Assembly: GCA_021812735.1 (NCBI GenBank)
Contig: JAKAMV010000129.1
Location: 1-15,787, forward strand
DNA: 15,787 bases
Reading direction: 5' to 3'
Source of the DNA: Chloroflexota bacterium
GTDB taxonomy: Bacteria > Chloroflexota > Limnocylindria > Limnocylindrales > CSP1-4
Positions 10,933 through 15,787 of the stretch are shown here, piece by piece. The notes beneath the pieces were generated by a model that made no database searches, was not told the DNA's origin, and was given only the letters and a program-made list of their open reading frames with translations. Position numbers and translations under genes: made by a program. Positions within the stretch are counted from its first letter, which is position 1. The number at the start of each line of letters is the position of its first letter.

Positions 10933-10962
10933 TTGACCGGCTCCGGCGGCGAACCCTACCCT
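10933..10962 (+). promoter_or_regulatory. Sigma-70-type promoter of crcB
   Basis: TTGACC (10933-10938), an 18-base spacer and TACCCT (10957-10962) match the -35/-10 pattern. Transcription would start near 10969, a few bases before the first helix of the fluoride riboswitch. That fit supports both calls. Confidence 0.75.
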
Positions 10963-10973
10963 CTTTCGAGCAG

Positions 10974-11045
10974 CCGGCGATGGTGCCCGCCGAGACGCGA
11001 ACGCGTCTGAACCGCCCGCGAGGGCTGATGGCCTCTGGCCTGTAC
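10974..11045 (+). ncRNA. Fluoride riboswitch (crcB motif)
   Basis: The RNA begins GGCGATGGTGCCCGCC (10976-10991), whose GGCG/CGCC ends form the first stem. An accessory hairpin follows (AGACG...CGTCT, about 10993-11008), then the conserved AACCGCCC-GCGA-GGGCTGATGG block (11010-11031), with a CCC/GGG stem capped by a GNRA loop and the invariant CTGATGGC. The loop GGTGCC can pair with GGCCTC at about 11030-11035 as the pseudoknot, with one mismatch and one wobble. The order, spacing and invariant bases match the known fluoride aptamer. The next gene is the fluoride channel crcB, the classic target. Confidence 0.93.
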
Positions 11046-11057
11046 GCGCAGGACGGG

Positions 11058-11084
11058 GCCTCCCGTTGCCCCGCAGACGGAGGC
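11058..11084 (+). promoter_or_regulatory. Ribosome-binding-site sequestering hairpin of the crcB leader
   Basis: GCCTCC (11058-11063) is perfectly complementary to GGAGGC (11079-11084), which contains the crcB Shine-Dalgarno sequence. Closing this hairpin would block initiation. It lies directly after the fluoride aptamer, so it is the likely translational expression platform: fluoride binding should favour release of the site. Confidence 0.6.
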
Positions 11085-11087
11085 GGC

Positions 11088-11456
11088 ATGACGTACCTCG
11101 CCATATCGGTCGGCGCCATCCTCGGCGCCAATGCCCGCTTCCTGCTGGGCGGCTGGGTCTTGGAGCGGATGGGCGCCGAGTTCCCCTTCGGCACGCTGCT
11201 GATCAACGTCAGCGGCTCGCTGGCCATCGGGCTTGTGTACGCGCTGATCCAGCGGCTCGGCGCGCCCGACTGGGTCCGGCCCCTCGTGGTCGTGGGGTTC
11301 CTGGGGGCCTACACCACGTTCTCGACGTTCTCGCTCGACACGCTCTCGATGGCCGAGAGAGGCGCTTGGCTGGCGGCCGTCGGCTACGTCGTCGCGAGCG
11401 TCGCCGCGTCCATCATGGCGGTCGGGCTGGGCGTGACCCTGGGTGGCGGGGGCTGA
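11088..11456 (+). CDS. crcB: Fluoride ion channel CrcB/Fluc
   Basis: A 122-aa membrane protein with four hydrophobic helices, normal length for Fluc. Signature segments are GANARFLLGGW (13-23), GTLLINVSGSLAIG (35-48) with the conserved polar-track N40, and GFLGAYTTFSTFS (70-82) carrying the Phe-box residues F78 and F81. Fluc dimers assemble antiparallel in the inner membrane and let fluoride leak out, preventing toxicity. ATG 11088 is chosen because CGGAGG lies four bases upstream and the protein then starts at the first helix; longer in-frame starts would run through the riboswitch. It is a single gene, so the channel would be a homodimer. Expression is expected to be induced by fluoride through the upstream riboswitch. 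Confidence 0.96.
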   Translation: MTYLAISVGAILGANARFLLGGWVLERMGAEFPFGTLLINVSGSLAIGLVYALIQRLGAPDWVRPLVVVGFLGAYTTFSTFSLDTLSMAERGAWLAAVGYVVASVAASIMAVGLGVTLGGGG

Positions 11457-11560
11457 TCGCCGGGGCCTGGGGGAGCGCGCGGGGTCGTACGCGGCCGTCG
11501 CCCAGGCGGCCTGCGACGCACGAGCCCGCCTCATTGTTGCGTGCATGATCCGGCGAGGGC

Positions 11561-11569
11561 TGGTATGGT
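11561..11569 (+). promoter_or_regulatory. Extended -10 promoter of the NlpC/P60 gene
   Basis: TGG-TATGGT (TG at 11561-11562, -10 hexamer 11564-11569) fits an extended -10 element. Transcription would begin near 11576, leaving a 5' leader of about 200 bases before the TTG start at 11776. No strong -35 is visible. Confidence 0.5.
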
Positions 11570-11575
11570 CCGCGC

Positions 11576-11775
11576 CGTTGGCCTGACGACAGGGGTACCA
11601 GCTGCATATCTCCGACCGGCAGGATGACCTGCCGTCTGGTCGCCGCCTCTCTCCGGGGAGGACGCACGATCAGCAGCGTGTCGCCACACGAAGCGCTGCG
11701 AACCTCCTCTGACCGGTCGGTCCCGTCCCATCGCCACGGCGAGATGACCGCCGTGTCCTGGTAGAGAGGAGTCCT
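11576..11775 (+). ncRNA. Structured 5' leader of the NlpC/P60 gene, putative translational switch
   Basis: The leader has a perfect 7-bp hairpin (CGGCAGG-ATGA-CCTGCCG, 11617-11634) and a 6-bp hairpin (GCAGCG at 11673-11678 with CGCTGC at 11694-11699). It also holds two mutually exclusive pairings. CTCCTCT (11704-11710) is exactly complementary to AGAGGAG (11765-11771), the Shine-Dalgarno sequence. The same tract, as CCTCCTC (11703-11709), can pair with upstream GGGGAGG (11655-11661), with one G-U. One fold hides the ribosome-binding site and the other frees it. I do not recognise a known aptamer class; the c-di-AMP (ydaO) riboswitch, expected from the gene type, does not match. Confidence 0.5.
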
Positions 11776-12585
11776 TTGCGTCTCACCGCCGGCCTCCGGG
11801 CCTTCGGAATCGCGGCGCTCGCCGCCGTCTCCACGCTCGTCGTCGCGTCGCCCTCGATCGCGGCCGCGAGTTCGGCCAACACATCGCTGACGGTCGCCAT
11901 GCGCGTCGTCACCATCGCCGAGGCGCAGCTGGGCAAGCCGTATGTCTTCGGCGCCGCCGGCCCCACCGCCTTTGACTGTTCCGGCCTCGTCCGATACGCC
12001 TACCTCCAGGCGGGGGTGAACGCCCTCCTGGGCGGCGGCCACTCGGGCTACGCGATGCTCGCGTGGGGTCGGGCCCGCCACCTCGTCAGCCGCTCGAACC
12101 CCCAGGTCGGCGACGTGGTCATCTACGGGAACGGGGCGCACGCCGCCATCTACATCGGCGGCGGTCGCGTGATCAGCGCGCTCAACCCGAGCCAGGGCAT
12201 CCGCATCACCGGCCTGTATGCGCTGCACGACTCCGTCACGGGTTACATCCACACGCACCTGAGCGGGACGGGGCCCTCCAGCACGCCCTCGCCGTTGCGG
12301 ACCGCGACGTCCCTCAAGACCGTCAAGCCGACGGCCGCCAAGTCCAAGGTCACGGTCAGGGCCGCCAAGCCAGCGGCCGCGAAGGCGCCCATCGTCGTGG
12401 TGGCGCGCTCGTACCTCAACCTGCGCAGCGCGCCTTCCGTCTCGGGGCGCGTCCTGGCAACCGTGCGCCCGGGAGACCGGCTCCGCCTGATCGGCGCCAC
12501 GACGACGAGCGGCCGGCGCTGGGACCACGTGTCCTACGGGAACCACAGCTACTGGGTGCTCGCCAGCCTGGTGCGCGCCGCCTGA
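11776..12585 (+). CDS. Secreted NlpC/P60 cell-wall hydrolase with C-terminal SH3b domain
   Basis: A 269-aa peptidoglycan endopeptidase. The start is TTG 11776, with AGAGGAG five bases upstream. Residues 1-30 are a Sec signal peptide (positive R2/R8, hydrophobic core, small residues ending at AAA). The catalytic NlpC/P60 domain spans about 44-160: nucleophile C68 in FDCSGLVRYAYLQAGV and H122 in GAHAAIYIGGG. The usual third His/Asn/Gln position aligns with S134, with N137 close by. An Ala/Lys/Pro linker (168-205) leads to an SH3b domain (208-269, SYLNLRSAPSVSGRVLATV ... SYWVLASLV). NlpC first and SH3b last is the reverse of the commonest order. It should cleave stem-peptide bonds outside the membrane, with SH3b binding the wall. 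It is a monocistronic unit with a long structured leader and an intrinsic terminator. Confidence 0.93.
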   Translation: MRLTAGLRAFGIAALAAVSTLVVASPSIAAASSANTSLTVAMRVVTIAEAQLGKPYVFGAAGPTAFDCSGLVRYAYLQAGVNALLGGGHSGYAMLAWGRARHLVSRSNPQVGDVVIYGNGAHAAIYIGGGRVISALNPSQGIRITGLYALHDSVTGYIHTHLSGTGPSSTPSPLRTATSLKTVKPTAAKSKVTVRAAKPAAAKAPIVVVARSYLNLRSAPSVSGRVLATVRPGDRLRLIGATTTSGRRWDHVSYGNHSYWVLASLVRAA

Positions 12586-12592
12586 CACGGCA

Positions 12593-12613
12593 CGCGCCGC
12601 GGGCCGCGGTGCG
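12593..12613 (+). repeat. GC hairpin just after the NlpC/P60 stop
   Basis: CGCGCCGC (12593-12600) and GCGGTGCG (12606-12613) form an 8-bp stem with one G-U pair and a five-base loop, eight bases after the stop codon. It has no T tract; it may protect the 3' end or assist the terminator downstream. Confidence 0.35.
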
Positions 12614-12663
12614 CGCCGCCCGATGGGACGCCGGCTCCGCCGCGCCCGCCCGTCACCCCAGTG

Positions 12664-12696
12664 AAGGCCGCTCCGCCCACGTGCGGGGCGGCTTTC
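12664..12696 (+). terminator. Intrinsic terminator after the NlpC/P60 gene
   Basis: GCCGCTCCGC (12667-12676) and GCGGGGCGGC (12683-12692) form a 10-bp stem with one G-U pair and the loop CCACGT, followed by TTT. An AA before the stem extends pairing into the T run. This is a typical GC-rich Rho-independent terminator with a short U tract, about 80 bases beyond the stop codon. Confidence 0.75.
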
Positions 12697-12712
12697 GCGC
12701 GTTCGGCGCTCC

Positions 12713-12759
12713 GGCGCTGGCGCTGCGGCGCTGGCGCTGCGGCGCTGGCGCTGCGGCGC
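12713..12759. repeat. 14-bp tandem repeat, three copies plus a partial
   Basis: GGCGCTGGCGCTGC is repeated exactly at 12713-12726, 12727-12740 and 12741-12754, followed by GGCGC. It sits in the convergent gap between the terminator and the end of the MFS gene. The unit is itself built from GGCGCT. Probably a slippage-prone minisatellite; no function evident. Confidence 0.8.
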
Positions 12760-12776
12760 GTCGGCCGCTGGAGGCG

Positions 12777-14213
12777 TCAGTCCGCGGCCGGCCCCGGGCT
12801 GGTCGCCCCGCCCGCCGGCACGCGCTCGTTCGGCAGGTGCCGCCGGCCCGACCCGCGGACCAGGCTCGTGACGATGCCGATGGCGCAGACCGCGGCTGCC
12901 ACCGTGAACGCGTCGTGGATCGCGTCGGCCAGCGCCACGCTCTGCGGCACCGACCCGACCAGGTGGACGGGCATCCGCGTGGCGACGATCGCCGCCGACA
13001 GCGCGATCCCCAGCGCCTGCCCCGTGACCCGCATCTGGGCGAGCGTGCCCGACGCGGTCCCGACCCGGCGGCCGGGCACGGACCCCAGGACCGCGGAGCT
13101 GTTGGGGCTCATGAACAGGCCCTGCCCGACGCCCAGGAGAACGAGCCGCCAGATGAGGTCCGGCAGCGTGAAGTCCACCGCCAGCTGCGTGAGGCTGAGC
13201 AGTCCCAGCACCATCAGGACGATCCCGACGCTCGCGGGGACGGCCGGCCCGATCCGGTCCGAGATGGACCCCGAGAACGGCGCCACGAAGGCCATCGAGA
13301 TCGGTACCGGCGTCAGCAGCAGGCCGGCCTCGATGGGATCGAAGCCGCGGCCCTGCTCCAGCAGGAACGGCAGCAGGAACGTGGCGGTGAACATGCCCGC
13401 GAACGCGACGACCACGCTCGCGAGGCCGAAGCTGAACGGGCGGATGCGGAACAGGGCCAGGTCCAGCAGCGGCTGCGCGCTGGACCGCTCCGCCAGCACG
13501 AACGCGGCGCCGATCACCGCGAACGCGGCGAGCAGCAGGAGGGTCAGGGGCGAGGTCCAGCCCCACGTCTGGCCCTCGGACAGGGCGAGCAGCAGGGCGA
13601 ACAGCGCGATGCCGGACAGCGCGGCGCCGCGCAGGTCGAACGACTGGTCGTGGCCTCGGCCCTCGGCCGGCAGCACGCGCCATGCCCACAGGATCGCGAT
13701 GAGGCCGATCGGCGCGTTGATCAGGAAGATGGACCGCCACGAGGCCACCTGGGTGAGGACCCCGCCGATGGCCGGGCCGAGGCTCAGCCCCAGAGAGACG
13801 CTCACGCCGTTGAGGCCGAGCGCGCGGCCCCGCTCGCTCGGGCCGAAGGTGCGCGCGATGACCGCCGGCCCCATGGCCATGATCGCGGCGGCGCCGATCG
13901 CCTGGACCGTGCGCGAGGCGATGAGCCAGCCCTCGTTGGGGGCGAGTCCGCAGGTGACGCTCGCGAGCGTGAACACCGCGAACCCGATGAGGTAGACGCG
14001 CTTGAACGTGGCCACCTCGCCGAGGCGCCCCACCGGGAGCAGCAGGCTGCCCACCACGAGCAGGTAGGCGACGACGACCCACTCGACGGTGGTCAGGTCG
14101 ATCCGAAAGTCCGTCTGGATTGCCGGCAGCGCGATGTTGACGATGCTGCCGTCGAGGGTGGACATCAACGATCCGAGCGAAACCGTCGAGAGGATGAGCC
14201 ACTTGCGCTGCAT
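12777..14213 (-). CDS. MFS exporter, DHA2 (EmrB/QacA-like) family, 14 TM
   Basis: A 478-aa proton-coupled efflux permease of the inner membrane with about 14 hydrophobic helices. Family motifs in order: D1-like LDGSIVNIALPAI (20-32) in helix 1, motif A-like GRLGEVATFKRVYLIG (62-77), motif B R101 in ASRTVQAIGAAAI, and antiporter motif C, GLSLGPAIGGVL (142-153), followed by WRSIFLINAPIG. The second half is a normal 14-TM pattern ending in a short polar tail. DHA2 pumps expel drugs, dyes or lipids; the substrate is not predictable. ATG 14213 lies six bases after a TAGCCT box, so the mRNA is probably leaderless; the GAGG immediately before ATG is too close to serve as a ribosome-binding site. There is no adjacent membrane-fusion or TetR gene. 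Confidence 0.93.
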   Translation of the reverse strand: MQRKWLILSTVSLGSLMSTLDGSIVNIALPAIQTDFRIDLTTVEWVVVAYLLVVGSLLLPVGRLGEVATFKRVYLIGFAVFTLASVTCGLAPNEGWLIASRTVQAIGAAAIMAMGPAVIARTFGPSERGRALGLNGVSVSLGLSLGPAIGGVLTQVASWRSIFLINAPIGLIAILWAWRVLPAEGRGHDQSFDLRGAALSGIALFALLLALSEGQTWGWTSPLTLLLLAAFAVIGAAFVLAERSSAQPLLDLALFRIRPFSFGLASVVVAFAGMFTATFLLPFLLEQGRGFDPIEAGLLLTPVPISMAFVAPFSGSISDRIGPAVPASVGIVLMVLGLLSLTQLAVDFTLPDLIWRLVLLGVGQGLFMSPNSSAVLGSVPGRRVGTASGTLAQMRVTGQALGIALSAAIVATRMPVHLVGSVPQSVALADAIHDAFTVAAAVCAIGIVTSLVRGSGRRHLPNERVPAGGATSPGPAAD

Positions 14214-14219
14214 GCCTCG

Positions 14220-14225
14220 AGGCTA
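14220..14225 (-). promoter_or_regulatory. -10 box for a leaderless transcript of the MFS gene
   Basis: On the minus strand TAGCCT ends six bases before the ATG, identical in sequence and spacing to the box before the EamA gene. No spaced Shine-Dalgarno sequence is present. Confidence 0.55.
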
Positions 14226-14314
14226 CCGGATCGCCCCAGACCCCGGCCTGCCAAGGGGCGGCGCACCGCCCCCGCCGCGCCCGGCCGCCCTGACCGGTTG
14301 TCCAGCCCCGTTCG

Positions 14315-15007
14315 CTACGGCTGCCCGGCCGATCCGGCGGCTGGCGCCGGCTGGCAGGTCCAGGCGAGCTGGCCCGCGACGACAGCGCCCTGGCCCGGGT
14401 CGAGGGTGAGCGTGCCGCTGGACAGGTCACCGCTGCCCACGTCGCCCGTGCCGTCGCGGAGGGGCATGCCGGGGCCGGCCAGCCCGATCGCGGTCGGGTC
14501 GATTGCAGCGGCGCCGCTCGGCAGTTGGATCGTCAGCTGGCCGGCCGGAACGTTGCCGGTGAGCGGCGTGCGCAGCGGGAAGGCGACCTGGGTGACCGCG
14601 GTGCGGCCGGGGCCCCACGTGCACGCCGCTGGCACTCCGGCCGGGAGCTGGGCGCCGTCGAGCGTGCCGGTGAGGGTGCCCGGAACCACCACCGACGACG
14701 CGAGGCCCGGCACCAGGAGGTTGCCGACGAGCCCGGCCGCCGTCGCCGCGATCGCCGCCCAGCCGGTCATGCGCATCTCGAACCGGCCCGTCGCGATGCG
14801 CATGCCGACCAGCACGATGACGAGCCCGGGCCCGATCACGAGCAGCAGCGCCGGAGCCAGCGACGCCGCGGAGCCCAGGCCGGCCGAACGCTTCCAGACG
14901 ATGCCCCAGAGCAGGCCGAGGACCACCGCGACGGCGAGCGTCGCGACCTCGCCGCGGCCAATCGGTTGGCGCGGCGGCTGCCGACGCCCCGGGTTCGTGC
15001 TGGCCAC
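14315..15007 (-). CDS. Unknown membrane protein, three TM plus extracytoplasmic domain
   Basis: I do not recognise this 230-aa protein. GTG 15007 is the start, with GAGGAG four bases upstream. A short basic N-terminus (1-20) precedes hydrophobic segments at about 21-38, 48-69 and 80-103. A Gly/Pro/Thr-rich, beta-like C-terminal domain of ~125 residues follows with just two cysteines, C129 and C218, which could form a disulfide if the domain is outside. Topology is inferred from the positive residues between segments. It lies between the MFS gene and the acyl-CoA synthetase gene on the same strand, but an apparent -10 box upstream and a 100-base gap downstream suggest its own unit. No signal for a specific function. 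Confidence 0.75.
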   Translation of the reverse strand: MASTNPGRRQPPRQPIGRGEVATLAVAVVLGLLWGIVWKRSAGLGSAASLAPALLLVIGPGLVIVLVGMRIATGRFEMRMTGWAAIAATAAGLVGNLLVPGLASSVVVPGTLTGTLDGAQLPAGVPAACTWGPGRTAVTQVAFPLRTPLTGNVPAGQLTIQLPSGAAAIDPTAIGLAGPGMPLRDGTGDVGSGDLSSGTLTLDPGQGAVVAGQLAWTCQPAPAAGSAGQP

Positions 15008-15040
15008 GCGTCTCCTCGCCGACGGGTGTGGGTTGACCGG

Positions 15041-15046
15041 AGCCTA
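15041..15046 (-). promoter_or_regulatory. -10 box of the unknown membrane protein gene
   Basis: TAGGCT on the minus strand is a TANNNT box. Transcription would start near 15034 and give a leader of about 27 bases containing the GAGGAG ribosome-binding site before GTG 15007. No -35 is recognisable. Confidence 0.45.
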
Positions 15047-15121
15047 GCACCGCGCGCCCGTGACGGCCCCGCCTGTGCTGCGGATCGCTCCGGCGCGGGC
15101 GACCTGGTCCGGGCGACCTCG

Positions 15122-15787
15122 TCAGGCGCCCGGCGGCCCGGCCTCGCACCACGCGCCGAGGGCTCGCGTGGCCGCGTCGGCCGTGCCCAGCACCGGCACC
15201 CCGGCCTCGAGCAGGCGCGTCCGCAACGGCTCGTACATCGGCCCTGCGTCCACCACCGCAACCCACGGCTTCGTCGTTGCGTGCCAGAGACGGGCCACCA
15301 CGTCGGCCACCGCGCCCGGCCGCGCGAGGTCCTCGTCGTGGCCCTCGCCGGCGGGCAGGCCGTCGATCGTGTCGGTCATGGGGACGATGCCGACGATCCC
15401 CGCGTCCACCTCGTCGGCGGCGAGGATGATCCGGGCCGTCTCCCCCACGATCCGCGCATCCGCGATGGGGGTGAGGTCGAGCGGGTTGTGCACGTCCACG
15501 ACCGAGGTGATCCCGGCGGGCACGAGCACCCGGCCCAGCGCCTGCTCGGTGGCGGGTGAGAACCGCACCAGCTCGAGCGGCCCCGCGTGGTCGGCGATCG
15601 TGACGCACTCGGAGCCGGCGTTGGTGGTCGCGCCCAGTCGCCGTCCAGCCGCTGGCCGCCCGTCGAGCAGCGCGAAGGTCCGCAGCAGGTCGTCGAACTC
15701 CGCCGGGGTCTCGGCCCAGGCCACGCCCGCGGCCCGGGCCAGGGCGCGCGTGACCGCCGCGTCGCCGGCGATCGCCTCCGTGTGGCT
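15122..15787 (-). CDS. ADP-forming acyl-CoA (acetate-CoA) synthetase, C-terminal part (5' end outside window)
   Basis: The last 221 residues of an NDP-forming acyl-CoA synthetase alpha-type chain; the start is beyond the right edge. The visible N-terminal edge, SHTEAIAGDAAVTRALARAAGVAWAE, matches the segment carrying the phosphorylated His (family SHTGALAG; here the Gly after HT is Glu). It is followed by the second flavodoxin-like domain: RLGATTNAGSECVTIADHAG, then LVPAGITSVVDVHNPLDLTP and GIVGIVPMTDTIDG. The chain stops at 15122 without an ATP-grasp domain, so a separate beta subunit would be needed unless the ATP-grasp precedes it. The reaction is acyl-CoA + ADP + Pi to acid + CoA + ATP. 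It could draw on acetyl-CoA made by the PFOR here. The enzyme class is firm, the substrate is not. Confidence 0.85.
   Translation of the reverse strand, partial: SHTEAIAGDAAVTRALARAAGVAWAETPAEFDDLLRTFALLDGRPAAGRRLGATTNAGSECVTIADHAGPLELVRFSPATEQALGRVLVPAGITSVVDVHNPLDLTPIADARIVGETARIILAADEVDAGIVGIVPMTDTIDGLPAGEGHDEDLARPGAVADVVARLWHATTKPWVAVVDAGPMYEPLRTRLLEAGVPVLGTADAATRALGAWCEAGPPGA

Noticed and set aside
11576..11775. c-di-AMP (ydaO) riboswitch upstream of the NlpC/P60 gene
   Set aside because: Expected from gene type, but the conserved ydaO blocks, including the GACAGCU-type segment near the 3' end, are not present. I report only an unclassified structured leader.
12713..12759. CRISPR array
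   Set aside because: The units are contiguous 14-bp repeats with no spacers and no cas genes nearby.
11413..14430. Long minus-strand frame across crcB's end, the NlpC/P60 gene and the MFS gene
   Set aside because: It is out of frame with the MFS protein, Arg/Pro/Gly-rich, and crosses a terminator and genes on the other strand. The same applies to the large frames at 2347-5886 (minus) and 12063-15047 (plus).

Overview
The window is 15.8 kb of very GC-rich bacterial chromosome with dense, mostly short operons and frequent GTG/TTG starts. Several probable promoters carry a TANNNT-type -10 box, and at least two genes look leaderless. The gene set is a NifJ-type pyruvate:ferredoxin oxidoreductase (PFOR) paired with a dihydroorotate-dehydrogenase-like protein, an ADP-forming acyl-CoA synthetase, a corrinoid/UroD methyltransferase pair and GC-rich small membrane proteins. 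It fits an uncultured Chloroflexota lineage (Limnocylindria/Ellin6529-like) best; a deep actinobacterial origin cannot be excluded. The taxonomic call is an inference from gene content and composition.

Layout. 1-1579 (minus): a two-gene unit of an unrecognised 444-aa protein followed by a double zinc-ribbon protein cut by the window edge. 1760-3561 (plus): a corrinoid protein and a UroD-family methyltransferase, coupled by an ATGA overlap. 3622-4530 (plus): an EamA/DMT permease, probably leaderless. 4634-4969 (plus): a small NifX/NifB-C-like protein. 5022-5525 (minus): a receiver domain with only the last strand of a histidine-kinase ATPase domain in front, so probably the remnant of a hybrid kinase. 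5526-5955: 430 bp without a credible gene but with two strong inverted repeats. 5956-10589 (minus): nifJ followed by a DHOD-like flavoprotein, coupled by ATGA. 10590-11456 (plus part): a promoter, a clear fluoride riboswitch and crcB. 11561-12585 (plus): a promoter, a ~200-nt structured leader and a secreted NlpC/P60-SH3b hydrolase, followed by an intrinsic terminator. 12777-14213 (minus): a 14-TM DHA2-type MFS exporter, apparently leaderless. 14315-15007 (minus): an unknown three-TM protein. 15122 to the end (minus): the C-terminal part of an ADP-forming acyl-CoA synthetase.

How it works together. PFOR makes acetyl-CoA and reduced ferredoxin from pyruvate, and an ADP-forming acyl-CoA synthetase could convert acetyl-CoA to acetate with ATP formation. 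This route is inferred, because the two genes are 4.5 kb apart and not co-transcribed. The corrinoid/UroD pair is a methyl-transfer module without its substrate-specific methyltransferase or reductive activase in view. Its UroD partner has lost the usual zinc ligands.

The most interesting non-coding content is the fluoride riboswitch in front of crcB, and the unidentified NlpC/P60 leader. In that leader one CCUCC tract can pair either with an upstream GGGGAGG or with the ribosome-binding site, which is the architecture of a translational switch.
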